Positions 47,398 through 55,643 of a DNA stretch of 64,000 nt are shown here, one piece after another. How positions within the stretch are numbered: the first letter of the stretch is position 1; each line of letters opens with the position of its first letter. The position numbers and the translations under genes are program-made. The notes beneath the pieces were generated by a model that was not told the DNA's origin, did not search any database, and was given only the letters and a program-made list of their open reading frames with translations. The stretch comes from Desulfosediminicola ganghwensis. Lineage in GTDB: Bacteria; Desulfobacterota; Desulfobulbia; Desulfobulbales; Desulfocapsaceae. The stretch covers positions 62,001-126,000 of the forward strand of contig NZ_CP050699.1 of the NCBI RefSeq assembly GCF_005116675.2, given 5' to 3'.

Positions 47398-48786
47398 ATG
47401 AACAACGCAATTCAACGCGAAATTGAAAACATAGTAGGTAAGGATAAGGTCTTTGGCTCCGTTGAGGATAAAATTGCCTACTCCTACGACGCTACCGGCG
47501 AAGAACATATGCCGGATCTGGTGGTTCACGTGTCAACCACAGAGCAGGTTTCCCAAGTCGTCAAACTCGCCAACAGGGAAAATATCCCGGTCATCCCCCG
47601 CGGTGCCGGCAGCGGCTTCAGCGGCGGCACCGTGCCGATTAAGGGCGGTATCGTCCTGGTTCTGACCGATATGAACCAGATTCTTGAGGTGGATGAAGAC
47701 AACCTGGTGGCGGTTATCCAGCCTGGAGTCATCACCTTGCAGCTTCAGCAGCATGTGGAAGCTCTCGGCCTGTTCTACCCGCCGGACCCCGCTTCACTCG
47801 ATTTTTCGACCATGGGCGGCAACGTGGCCGAATGCGCCGGAGGCCCTCGCTGTGTGAAGTATGGAGTCACCAAGGATTATGTCCTCGGCCTGGAAGTTGT
47901 TACCCCCACCGGCGATATTATCCGCACCGGTGGGCCGACCATGAAAAACGTGGTCGGCTACGACCTCACCAAGCTCTTTACCGGCTCCGAAGGAACTCTC
48001 GGTATCATCACCGAGATCACCCTGAAACTGCTGCCAAAGCCGGAAGCCAAGCAGACCATGATGGCTCAATTCACCTCCATCGATGGTGCTGCCCGCGCAG
48101 TATCGGCAATCATCAAGGGCAAGATCATTCCCACAACTCTTGAATTTCTGGATAAATCCACCCTCGAGTGCCTGCGGGAAGGGGTGAATGCAGATATCCC
48201 CGAAAGCTCCGAAGCCCTGCTGATCATTGAAGTCGATGGCGAACCCGAACTGCTGACCAAACAGATCAACCGAATTATTGAAATCATTGAACCTTTGGGT
48301 ATCGTTACCACCCAGGTCGCAACCACTCCTGAAGAATCAGACAAAATTTGGAAGATGCGCCGCAGTGTCAGTGCGAGCCTGAGAAATGTAGCACCGGACA
48401 AATTCAACGAAGATATTGTCGTACCCCGTTCCCGAATCCCCGAGATGATCAGAAAACTCGAAGCGATCTCGGAGAAATTCGGCGTGCCGATCGTCAATTT
48501 CGGCCATGCTGGTGATGGCAATATCCATGTCAATGTGATGGTCGATCTGAAAGTTCCGGGAACCCAGAACAAAGTCGACAAAACCCTGAAAGAGGTCTTT
48601 GCCGCTGCCCTTGAACTGGGCGGGTCTGTAAGTGGGGAACATGGCATCGGTATTACTAAGCTACCCTTTATCGCCATGGAGCTTGATCAGGCCACCAGAG
48701 ATTGCATGGTGACTATTAAAAGAGCACTGGACCCGAAGAATATCATGAACCCCGGGAAGATTTTTCCCTCGGAAAAATCTTCATGA
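47398..48786 (+). CDS. FAD-linked 2-hydroxy-acid oxidoreductase, GlcD/D-lactate dehydrogenase type
   Basis: Flavoprotein of 462 residues. The FAD-binding PCMH/VAO fold covers about 40-220 (VIPRGAGSGFSGGTVPIKGG, AECAGGPRCVKYGVTKDYVL), and the FAD-oxidase C-terminal domain ends with NFGHAGDGNIHVNVMVD and GEHGIGITK, the GlcD/LctD substrate-site motifs. AAGGAG lies 12 bases before the ATG, a long spacing. It probably oxidises D-lactate, glycolate or a longer 2-hydroxy acid taken up by the TRAP system. No GlcF-type iron-sulfur partner or EtfAB genes adjoin it, so the electron acceptor is unknown. Confidence 0.9.
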   Translation: MNNAIQREIENIVGKDKVFGSVEDKIAYSYDATGEEHMPDLVVHVSTTEQVSQVVKLANRENIPVIPRGAGSGFSGGTVPIKGGIVLVLTDMNQILEVDEDNLVAVIQPGVITLQLQQHVEALGLFYPPDPASLDFSTMGGNVAECAGGPRCVKYGVTKDYVLGLEVVTPTGDIIRTGGPTMKNVVGYDLTKLFTGSEGTLGIITEITLKLLPKPEAKQTMMAQFTSIDGAARAVSAIIKGKIIPTTLEFLDKSTLECLREGVNADIPESSEALLIIEVDGEPELLTKQINRIIEIIEPLGIVTTQVATTPEESDKIWKMRRSVSASLRNVAPDKFNEDIVVPRSRIPEMIRKLEAISEKFGVPIVNFGHAGDGNIHVNVMVDLKVPGTQNKVDKTLKEVFAAALELGGSVSGEHGIGITKLPFIAMELDQATRDCMVTIKRALDPKNIMNPGKIFPSEKSS

Positions 48787-48793
48787 GAAGCCA

Positions 48794-48832
48794 GGAGGAG
48801 CGAGTGAGGGGATGCCCCTCACTCGCTCCTCC
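48794..48832. terminator. 18-bp perfect hairpin between convergent genes
   Basis: GGAGGAGCGAGTGAGGGG (48794-48811) and its exact reverse complement (48815-48832) flank a 3-nt loop. It begins 8 bp after the oxidase stop and ends 10 bp before the 3' end of the minus-strand gene. A T-rich stretch (TTAATTTTTTC) follows within that gene's end. It probably terminates both genes. Confidence 0.75.
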
Positions 48833-48841
48833 CCGCCTGCC

Positions 48842-49804
48842 TTAATTTTTTCTCAAATAGCCCTGCACATACTCCACCGCTTCTGATCGGCCCAATGGTC
48901 GCAATGCAAAAAACAGTTCCCGGCACGCATTCAGATCAAGCATCCGGGCAATCTTTATGGTCTCCAGGTCATTTCTGGTGTAGGGAAAGTTTTCTTTGTC
49001 TTCCAGAATCTCTTCTTTCCAGACCAGCTTGGCATAGACCAGGGTCTGGGCACAGAGCATTTCGGCGCGGGCTTTACTGATCTTTCTGCCAAACATATAT
49101 GCCAGGGTCAATTCATCGCCCGGGGCAACCATGCTGCCCATATAGCCACTGGCGCGCATCTCCTCAAGTTCGATGAAATGTGTTTTCAACCGCCAGCCCC
49201 CGCCTTCGGCGGCTAACTGCTGAAAGAGGTATTTCTTCAGCAACAGGTGCATGGCCCCGGCTTCCACATAGATGCTGTCACTGTGCGGCAATAACTTCAT
49301 GATCTCAGTCGTCCGCAATTGGTCGCGCAGCCTGAAGCGCGCCGCATCAGCCCGGGCGAAAAGGTCCATGGCCCTTAGGATTTTCAGGTAATCTTTTCCC
49401 CGCACCGCCTTGTAATAGGCTATCAACCGCCCTGTGGCTACCCGTTCGTGATCATATACCTGAAACTCCACTGAGGAGCGATCTATATCAGCCGGCCCAT
49501 TACCATCCGCCAGGAAATCCTGTATCCGATAGAGATGATGCCAGAACGGCTCAACCTGCATCACCTTTTTGCCCAGTTTGTGAAAGTCCCTGACCAGCCG
49601 GTACTGCTCGGTAGAAAAAAGCGGATATTCGACGTCGAGTTCCAGCAGGTGATCTTCAATAGACTGTTGGCCCCCCAACATCTTGTAAAAGTCAGGGTGC
49701 GACGGCTCTTCAAGCACTATCAGCTTGCTGAGAGACATCAACTCGGCAGTTCTCTGCAGGGTTTCCGGTCGATGGGTAGACAAGGCCAGGGTCAGGGTTT
49801 TCAT
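48842..49804 (-). CDS. Conserved-looking protein of unknown function
   Basis: Cytoplasmic protein of 320 residues that I do not recognise. The frame is open to 49918, but that extension is low-quality sequence and the ATG at 49804 (MKTLTLALSTHRPETLQRTA) looks like a natural start. There is no signal peptide or membrane span. It is helical and charged, with a possible alpha/beta start (TLTLALSTHRPE, IVLEEPSHPDF) and a central segment IYVEAGAMHLLLKKYL. No cofactor motif is evident. The opening could suggest a nucleotide- or sugar-related alpha/beta fold, but this is weak. It is probably monocistronic. Confidence 0.7.
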   Translation of the reverse strand: MKTLTLALSTHRPETLQRTAELMSLSKLIVLEEPSHPDFYKMLGGQQSIEDHLLELDVEYPLFSTEQYRLVRDFHKLGKKVMQVEPFWHHLYRIQDFLADGNGPADIDRSSVEFQVYDHERVATGRLIAYYKAVRGKDYLKILRAMDLFARADAARFRLRDQLRTTEIMKLLPHSDSIYVEAGAMHLLLKKYLFQQLAAEGGGWRLKTHFIELEEMRASGYMGSMVAPGDELTLAYMFGRKISKARAEMLCAQTLVYAKLVWKEEILEDKENFPYTRNDLETIKIARMLDLNACRELFFALRPLGRSEAVEYVQGYLRKN

Positions 49805-50097
49805 TCGGTAACAGTAGGTACTCTTTGGGCAGAATCCAGTATTGCTGAACTCCGCACCGGCGGATTGATACCTTTTGCCCACACAATAACTCTTCGTGTA
49901 CCCATACAAATATGCCACCAGGCTTATTTCAGAAAAAATGCTATGACATTATGATTCAATTTCATTATGTTAGAGGGGTTTGTGAGTTCTATATACACTG
50001 GTTATCCCTGTTCACTTTCACATTTTTTTCGCAGGTGACAACCTCTAAAAATCATAAGAGATAACTTTTATTTATCATCCAGTTCAAGGAGTTGAGC

Positions 50098-50790
50098 ATG
50101 CAATACACTTCAGAAATCATGGAGATGTGCCGCGTTGCGCAGGGGGCAAATCATGGCCCCTCCCCCATACCCCAGGAAGGCGGTTGGACAAAGGCCAGAG
50201 AAGTAACCGATATCAGTGGTCTTACCCACGGTGTTGGCTGGTGTGCACCACAACAGGGTGCTGCCAAACTGACCCTCAATATCAAGAACGGCATAATTGA
50301 AGAAGCGCTGATCGAGACCCTGGGTTGCACAGGCATGACCCACTCTGCCGCCATGGCCTCAGAAATCCTGCCAGGTAAAACCATCCTCGAGGCAATGAAC
50401 ACCGACCTGGTTTGTGACGCCATCAACGTCGCCATGCGGGAACTGTTCCTGCAGATCGTTTACGGCCGCAGCCAATCAGCATTTTCAGAGGGCGGGCTGC
50501 CTGTCGGCGCCGGTATGGAAGATCTCGGCAAAGGCCTGCGCTCCGTTACCGGCACCACCTACGGTACCGCAGCCAAAGGCCCCCGCTATCTCGAGACTGC
50601 AGAAGGCTATGTTACCGAGATCGGTCTGGATGAAAACGATGAGATCATCGGTTATACCTTCGTCAACCTGGGCCGCATGATGGATGCTATTAAAAAAGGT
50701 ATCGATCCCGCCGAAGCATTACAATCCGCATCCGGCACCTATGGCCGTTTTGCAGACGCAGTTAAAACCATCGATCCAAGACACGAATAA
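50098..50790 (+). CDS. NifU/IscU-like iron-sulfur scaffold protein
   Basis: Protein of 230 residues, longer than IscU. An in-frame TTG two codons earlier is less likely than the ATG at 50098, which has AAGGAG six bases upstream. The IscU-like region keeps three cysteines in the scaffold spacing: C49 (GVGWCAPQ), C77 (ETLGCTGMTHSAAM) and C106 (DLVCDAI). The second half contains TTYGTAAKGPRYLE and no recognised domain. It is 11 bp before the GGGtGRT gene. The pair occurs together in many anaerobes by my recollection. The target of any Fe-S cluster is unknown. Confidence 0.8.
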   Translation: MQYTSEIMEMCRVAQGANHGPSPIPQEGGWTKAREVTDISGLTHGVGWCAPQQGAAKLTLNIKNGIIEEALIETLGCTGMTHSAAMASEILPGKTILEAMNTDLVCDAINVAMRELFLQIVYGRSQSAFSEGGLPVGAGMEDLGKGLRSVTGTTYGTAAKGPRYLETAEGYVTEIGLDENDEIIGYTFVNLGRMMDAIKKGIDPAEALQSASGTYGRFADAVKTIDPRHE

Positions 50791-50801
50791 GGAGACTGAC
50801 A

Positions 50802-51797
50802 ATGGCACTGTTTGAAAGTTATGACAGACGGATCGGTCAGATTACTCCGGTCCTGGAAGCGTATGATATGAAGAGCCTGGAAGAAGCGCGTGAGATTTGC
50901 CTGGCCAAAGGTGTGGATGTGGCCGAGATCGTTCGTTCCATCCAGCCGATCTGCTTTGACAACGCCTGCTGGGCGTATACCCTTGGTGCTGCGATCGCCA
51001 TCAGAAAAGATCTCACCAGGGCCGCCGATATCGCCGCCACCGTTGGAGAAGGTCTGCAGGCTTTCTGCATCCCCGGCTCCGTCGCGGATGATCGCAAAGT
51101 AGGCTTAGGCCACGGCAACCTCGCTTCCATGCTCTTAAAAGATGAGACGAAATGTTTCGCTTTTCTGGCCGGACACGAGTCCTTTGCCGCTGCGGAGGGC
51201 GCCATCGGTATCGCCAAGTCAGCTAATCGGGTACGCCAGACTCAATTGCGGGTAATACTGAACGGGCTTGGTAAGGATGCCGCCAAGATCATCTCCCGTA
51301 TCAACGGATTCACTTATGTGCAGACCCAGTTCGACTATGCTGCCGGTGAGGTGAAAATCGTCGGCGAGACCGCCTATTCAAAAGGTGAACGGGCAGAAGT
51401 CCGCTGCTACGGCGCAGACGATGTTCGCGAAGGTGTGGCCATCAATCATCTCGAGGGTGTGGATGTTTCTATCACCGGTAACTCCACCAACCCGACCCGT
51501 TTCCAGCATCCCGTTGCCGGCACCTATAAGAAAGAGTGTCAGCAGGAAGGCAAGAAATACTTCAGCGTCGCCTCAGGCGGCGGTACCGGACGTACCCTGC
51601 ACCCGGATAATATGGCCGCAGGACCTGCCTCTTATGGTATGACCGACACCATGGGCCGCATGCACTCCGATGCCCAGTTCGCAGGATCATCCTCCGTTCC
51701 CGCCCACGTTGAAATGATGGGTTTGATCGGCATGGGCAACAACCCTATGGTTGGTGCTTCTGTTGCTGTCTCAGTTGCCCTTGAACAAGCTAAATAG
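50802..51797 (+). CDS. GGGtGRT-family protein
   Basis: Protein of 331 residues named for the motif found at residues 259-265 (GGGTGRT) followed by LHPDNMAAGPASYG. Other features are an N-terminal cysteine in QPICFDNACWAYTLGAAIAI and a glycine-rich C-terminus (GLIGMGNNPMVGASVAV). There is no signal peptide. The family is of unknown function and partners with the NifU-like scaffold encoded just upstream (AAGGAG ribosome site in the 11-bp gap), which suggests a metal-cluster-dependent role. It ends before an intrinsic terminator. Confidence 0.85.
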   Translation: MALFESYDRRIGQITPVLEAYDMKSLEEAREICLAKGVDVAEIVRSIQPICFDNACWAYTLGAAIAIRKDLTRAADIAATVGEGLQAFCIPGSVADDRKVGLGHGNLASMLLKDETKCFAFLAGHESFAAAEGAIGIAKSANRVRQTQLRVILNGLGKDAAKIISRINGFTYVQTQFDYAAGEVKIVGETAYSKGERAEVRCYGADDVREGVAINHLEGVDVSITGNSTNPTRFQHPVAGTYKKECQQEGKKYFSVASGGGTGRTLHPDNMAAGPASYGMTDTMGRMHSDAQFAGSSSVPAHVEMMGLIGMGNNPMVGASVAVSVALEQAK

Positions 51798-51827
51798 CAG
51801 TTAGCATGTCCAGAACGTGCCAGAACT

Positions 51828-51862
51828 AAAAGCCGGTCTACCGCAATGGTTGACCGGTTTTT
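51828..51862. terminator. Intrinsic terminator after the GGGtGRT gene
   Basis: CCGGTC (51833-51838) pairs with GACCGG (51852-51857), with flanking AAAA and TTTTT extending the stem and supplying a T tract. It lies between the GGGtGRT gene and the convergent minE. Confidence 0.75.
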
Positions 51863-51926
51863 GCTGTTCTATCGGATAGAGGGAAGATGTCAGAAGTAAC
51901 GTTACATACTTCTCACCTCTCACACC

Positions 51927-52178
51927 CTAGTGATCTGAAAGCATGATATTCACTTCAAGCACTTCACTGTCATCCTGCCGGTCGACGTTTAAAAAGATCT
52001 GGTCTTCATGAACCTGAACATACTTGCGTACCACCTCGAGGATATCCTGCTGGAGTTGAGGCAGATAGTCGGGACTGGAGGCGTGTCGTCGCTCATGGGC
52101 GACGATAATCTGCAAGCGTTCCTTGGCAATGGAGGCAGTACCCTGTTTTTTCGATCCGAATACGTTAAATAAACTCAT
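51927..52178 (-). CDS. minE: Cell division topological specificity factor MinE
   Basis: MinE of 83 residues, drives MinD off the membrane and so sets pole-to-pole oscillation of the division inhibitor. The frame is open to 52340, but that part overlaps minD; the ATG at 52178 gives the standard start MSLFNVFGSKK (membrane-targeting helix), followed by TASIAKERLQIIVAHERR, the MinD-binding segment. It lies 4 bp after minD in a minC-minD-minE operon. Confidence 0.95.
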   Translation of the reverse strand: MSLFNVFGSKKQGTASIAKERLQIIVAHERRHASSPDYLPQLQQDILEVVRKYVQVHEDQIFLNVDRQDDSEVLEVNIMLSDH

Positions 52179-52182
52179 GGCA

Positions 52183-53031
52183 TCAGGTTCCAAAAAGACG
52201 GGAGAGAAAACTTTTCTTTTCTTCATCCATAAAACGGAATGGATGGTCTTTACCAAGGAAGCGGTCGATAACATCGAAATAGGCATCGCCCGCATCGTTT
52301 GTGTCGGCCAGAGTAACGGGTACACCTGAATTTGAAGCATTCAGAACATATTCCGATTCCGGCACAACTCCTAAGAAAGGGATGGCGAGAATCTGGTTTA
52401 CGTCGTCTGCACTCAGCATCTCTCCCTTGTTTACCCGGCTCGGATCGTAGCGGGTGATGATCAGATGTTCCTTGATGGGCTCAAGATCCTGCTCTGCCCG
52501 CCGGCTCTTGCTGGCAAGAATACCAATCATCCTGTCTGAATCACGGACGGAAGAAATTTCCGGATTAGCCACAACCAAGGCCACATCCGCGTAATACATA
52601 GCGGTCATGGCACCCTTTTCGATACCGGCGGGGGAATCACAGATGATGTAATCAAATTTTTGCCGCAAAGCGTCAATAACCTCACCGACACCTTCCAGGG
52701 TCAACGCATCCTTGTCACGGGTCTGGGAGGCCGGGAGAATTGAGAGGTTGGCAATCCTTTTATCTTTGATCAGAGCCTGATGAAGTGAGCCCTCGCCATG
52801 GATTACGTTTAGGAGATCATAAACAACACGCCTCTCGCAGCCCATGATAAGATCGAGATTGCGCAGACCGACATCAAAATCGATCACAACCGTTTTATAT
52901 CCACGTACTGCGAGGCCTGCAGCAAACGCTGCACTGGTGGTGGTTTTACCGACACCGCCTTTACCGGAGGTGACAACCACGACCTGACCCAGCGGTCTTT
53001 TTTCATTCAAGGGCTGTATTGTATCTTCCAT
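52183..53031 (-). CDS. minD: Septum-site determining ATPase MinD
   Basis: Membrane-associated ATPase of 282 residues. The deviant Walker A SGKGGVGKTT lies near residues 22-31, switch-like sequences include DFDVGLRNLD and CDSPAGIEKGA, and the C-terminus EEKKSFLSRLFGT forms the amphipathic membrane-targeting helix. It recruits MinC to the membrane to block off-centre FtsZ rings. It is between minC and minE, the usual order. Confidence 0.97.
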   Translation of the reverse strand: MEDTIQPLNEKRPLGQVVVVTSGKGGVGKTTTSAAFAAGLAVRGYKTVVIDFDVGLRNLDLIMGCERRVVYDLLNVIHGEGSLHQALIKDKRIANLSILPASQTRDKDALTLEGVGEVIDALRQKFDYIICDSPAGIEKGAMTAMYYADVALVVANPEISSVRDSDRMIGILASKSRRAEQDLEPIKEHLIITRYDPSRVNKGEMLSADDVNQILAIPFLGVVPESEYVLNASNSGVPVTLADTNDAGDAYFDVIDRFLGKDHPFRFMDEEKKSFLSRLFGT

Positions 53032-53074
53032 GACGTATACCTTATAAAAGGTTGAATATATTTATTTTTATTTA

Positions 53075-53851
53075 TCAAGTCGGTGTGAATGAGCCAACCA
53101 CCTGAGCCTTCAGGCTGCCATCACTGAGGGAGAATACCGCGCTGTGGTTCAGTACATTCTGGTCAAGTGACTCATTAACCATATACTCCCCTGCGATAGC
53201 GATCAGTTCAGGGTCTGACTGCAGACTAAAAATGCGTGAAGTTGAATCTCCGTTAATTCCAGCCAACGCACGCCCACGCAGTGCTCCATAAATATGAATA
53301 TTTCCGGCAGCAAGCACCTCGGCCCCGGCATTGACCGACGAGAGGATTACAAGATCACCCTCCGGGGCAAATACCTGCTGCCCGGATCGGACCGGCTGAT
53401 TGATAACTTTGGTGGGTGCTACAGATCTGGATTCATTATCGGTTTTTCTATCCCGCGATTCAGATTGAGTTTCTGATTCTTCAGTATCATCCTGAACGAT
53501 TTTGCTACTTCTGCTCTTGACCGGTGGAAGTAAACCCAAGCCTGCCTCCACCACCCGTTCACATAAAAAGGCATCACTGCTCCGGACACCAACCAGAACC
53601 AGGCCGAACTCTCGCAGGGTATTGACCAACAGACCAAAATCCAGTTCGGCCTTCCCCTTTTTATCTATCTCTTCGAGGTCCAATATCACCGGGGCATTCT
53701 TGAAAAACGCTTGTGCCTTGCCGAATTTCTTCTCCAGCTGCGGATACAGGCGGTCAGGCTGCGTTTCCATAATATGCAGCGTGATTATGGTCAGGACGCT
53801 GCCTTTCACTTCCAGGGCCGGGCTTACAACTTCTCCGTTATTCTGTCTCAT
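53075..53851 (-). CDS. minC: Septum formation inhibitor MinC
   Basis: FtsZ-assembly inhibitor of 258 residues. The N-terminal FtsZ-binding domain covers about 1-105, a charged low-complexity linker rich in Asp, Glu, Ser and Arg about 110-150, and the C-terminal beta-helix starts near 155 with VRSGQQVFAPEGDLVILSSV and GNIHIYGALRGRALAGINGD, the MinD-binding and dimerisation signature. The linker is somewhat longer than in E. coli. The ribosome site is weak. It is first in minCDE. Confidence 0.95.
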   Translation of the reverse strand: MRQNNGEVVSPALEVKGSVLTIITLHIMETQPDRLYPQLEKKFGKAQAFFKNAPVILDLEEIDKKGKAELDFGLLVNTLREFGLVLVGVRSSDAFLCERVVEAGLGLLPPVKSRSSKIVQDDTEESETQSESRDRKTDNESRSVAPTKVINQPVRSGQQVFAPEGDLVILSSVNAGAEVLAAGNIHIYGALRGRALAGINGDSTSRIFSLQSDPELIAIAGEYMVNESLDQNVLNHSAVFSLSDGSLKAQVVGSFTPT

Positions 53852-54154
53852 CGAGTGATCACGGTTTTCTTGAATTTAAATAGAACACACCAATTCCAGA
53901 TAGTACTTATCAAGGAAAATTCAATCGGTCAATTAGCTTGTGATTATAACGCGTTCAGACAGGGGTTCTCGACAGGAATGAAGAGCGGATATTAAGCAGA
54001 AAAAGTATGGCAGCATTTTCCAACAACGAGAAAAAAACGGTGCGGCGGTGTCTTATTAAGAACACCAGAACCAGGTATCCGAGACTCAGGCAGTCATCCC
54101 GGCGCAGAAAATCCCCCTGCGCCAGGAGAGGACATCACCATGTGCCAACCGGCC
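53852..54154. other. 303-bp spacer between minC and the rubredoxin-like gene
   Basis: Both neighbours are on the minus strand, so this should hold the end of the rubredoxin-like transcript and the minC promoter. A short hairpin GGCGCAG (54101-54107)/CTGCGCC (54117-54123) lies about 30 bp after the rubredoxin-like stop without a T tract. Nothing else was recognised. Confidence 0.45.
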
Positions 54155-54352
54155 TCAGACGAGTCTGGGATCGATTTTTCCCGGCCCACCGCAGTCGGGA
54201 GTATAACAGCTGACATCTTTGAATTCGCATTTTTTGGAACAACTTGGGCATTGCTCAGGCGCGGCAGGAGCCTGCAGCGTATTTCCGCAATTTCCACAGT
54301 TCCAGAAGGGATCCATATTCTTTGTAGAAGCGGTCTGTGTTTTCTCGATCAT
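54155..54352 (-). CDS. Small rubredoxin-like protein with seven cysteines
   Basis: A 65-residue protein. C19-x2-C22 and C35-x2-C38 form a rubredoxin-type metal site (FWNCGNCGNTLQAP, PEQCPSCSKKC), and three more cysteines follow at 42, 49 and 54 in CEFKDVSCYTPDCGGPGKID. The first part is like the rubredoxin domain of rubrerythrins; the Cys-rich tail is distinctive and might bind a second metal or form a disulfide. AGGTGA lies four bases before the ATG. A likely role is electron transfer in oxidative-stress defence. The internal Met13 is an alternative start. Confidence 0.8.
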   Translation of the reverse strand: MIEKTQTASTKNMDPFWNCGNCGNTLQAPAAPEQCPSCSKKCEFKDVSCYTPDCGGPGKIDPRLV

Positions 54353-54435
54353 AAGGTCACCTGTAGGTAATCTGGTTTTATCACCGGCTCTCCTTCCCCT
54401 ACCCGTGCGTGTGTAACTGGCGGGCCGGCCTGATG

Positions 54436-54467
54436 TTCAGGCAGCGCCACCCAGGCAACTGCCTGAA
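54436..54467. repeat. 9-bp inverted repeat upstream of the rubredoxin-like gene
   Basis: TTCAGGCAG (54436-54444) and CTGCCTGAA (54459-54467) form a hairpin in the 250-bp spacer between mtnA and the rubredoxin-like gene, about 85 bp before that gene's start. With no T tract it may be an operator or leader structure, or end the upstream mtnA transcript. Confidence 0.4.
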
Positions 54468-54602
54468 TAGCTAAAGGATAAGACAGCCTGCCAAAAGAGA
54501 AAGCCCTTTGCGCAAAAGAGCATGAACTGTCTCTACCAGAACACCATACTGCAGGACAGATCACCGTTTAAAGGAATTGGGATTTGACTTCAACTCCACC
54601 CC

Positions 54603-55643
54603 TTAGAGCGAAGATTTTTCCTGATAATTCTGGATATACTGCTCCCGTGTATATACACCCCCATCCAGCACCCAACCTGTCACCAATTCAGCGGGAGTTA
54701 CATCAAAGGCGGGGTTAAACGCAGGACTGGACTTCGGCGCCCACAGGCATGTCCCCTCCACTCCAGGCACCCCGCGTACTTCGTTCATGCCCCGTTCTTC
54801 AATCTCAATTTCAGCACCTGTCGGGCAGTTGCCATCAATAGTGGTGGACGGCGCAACAACGTAGAAAGGAATTTCATGAAAGGAAGCCAATACTGCCAGG
54901 CTATAGGTGCCTATTTTATTCGCGAAATCGCCGTTGGCAGCTATCCGGTCAGCACCCACCAGCACGGTATCAACTTCGCCGCCCTGCATAAGCATTGCTG
55001 CGGCGGAATCACAGATAATTGAATGGCGAATACCAAGCTTGCCGCATTCCCAGGCAGTGAGCCTTCCCCCCTGTAAAAGCGGTCGGGTCTCATCAACCCA
55101 GACCATGGGGTTCTTGCCCTGCTCATGGGCTCGGCGGATTACGCCCAGGGCTGTTCCGATTCCGGCAGTTGCAAGCCCGCCGGTATTGCAGTGGGTAAGT
55201 ATGCGTTCATTTTTGCCTATCAAGGCTGCACCGTTATCTGCAATACGATCACAAAGCTCTCGGTCCTCGTTAAAGATTGCCTGTGCTTGCTCAATTACCG
55301 ATTCCGGGTAATTCGGGCTGTCAATTTTCTCTACCAGGCGATCAATATTGTTTATCAGGTTAACTGCTGTGGGGCGGGCCTTGCGTAATCGGGCAGCATC
55401 CCTGGCGAGTTCAAAAGGTGATGCACCACGTATGGCTAAAGTTGCCAGGAGCAGAGCCGAAGATATGCCGATGGTCGGTGCACCACGAATCGCCAGGCGT
55501 TGAATAGCCTCAATCAAGTCATCTATAGTATCGCAAATCAGCCAGTGCTCTTCATGGGGCAGAATAGTCTGGTCAAGGATGGCGAAGGTGTCATGCTCCC
55601 AACGCATTCCCATGGCGATGAGAGGCGTGATTGCATCGACCAC
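54603..55643 (-). CDS. mtnA: Methylthioribose-1-phosphate isomerase
   Basis: Isomerises 5-methylthioribose-1-phosphate to 5-methylthioribulose-1-phosphate in the cytoplasm; some homologues also act on 5-deoxyribose-1-phosphate. At 346 residues it is full length. The catalytic cysteine is C152 ([10 protein letters not shown]) and the catalytic Asp is D232 ([14 protein letters not shown]). The start is GTG at 55643, supported by GGAGGAGGG six bases upstream and by direct abutment on the aldolase stop codon. The two genes are therefore tightly coupled. None of mtnK, mtnW, mtnX, mtnC or mtnD is nearby. Confidence 0.95.
   Translation of the reverse strand: MVDAITPLIAMGMRWEHDTFAILDQTILPHEEHWLICDTIDDLIEAIQRLAIRGAPTIGISSALLLATLAIRGASPFELARDAARLRKARPTAVNLINNIDRLVEKIDSPNYPESVIEQAQAIFNEDRELCDRIADNGAALIGKNERILTHCNTGGLATAGIGTALGVIRRAHEQGKNPMVWVDETRPLLQGGRLTAWECGKLGIRHSIICDSAAAMLMQGGEVDTVLVGADRIAANGDFANKIGTYSLAVLASFHEIPFYVVAPSTTIDGNCPTGAEIEIEERGMNEVRGVPGVEGTCLWAPKSSPAFNPAFDVTPAELVTGWVLDGGVYTREQYIQNYQEKSSL

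Noticed and set aside
54349-54564. 71-codon minus-strand ORF overlapping the rubredoxin-like start
   Set aside because: It contains the inverted repeat at 54436-54467 and has atypical composition. A short GTG-initiated leader peptide at its end (overlapping ATGA) is possible but unsupported.
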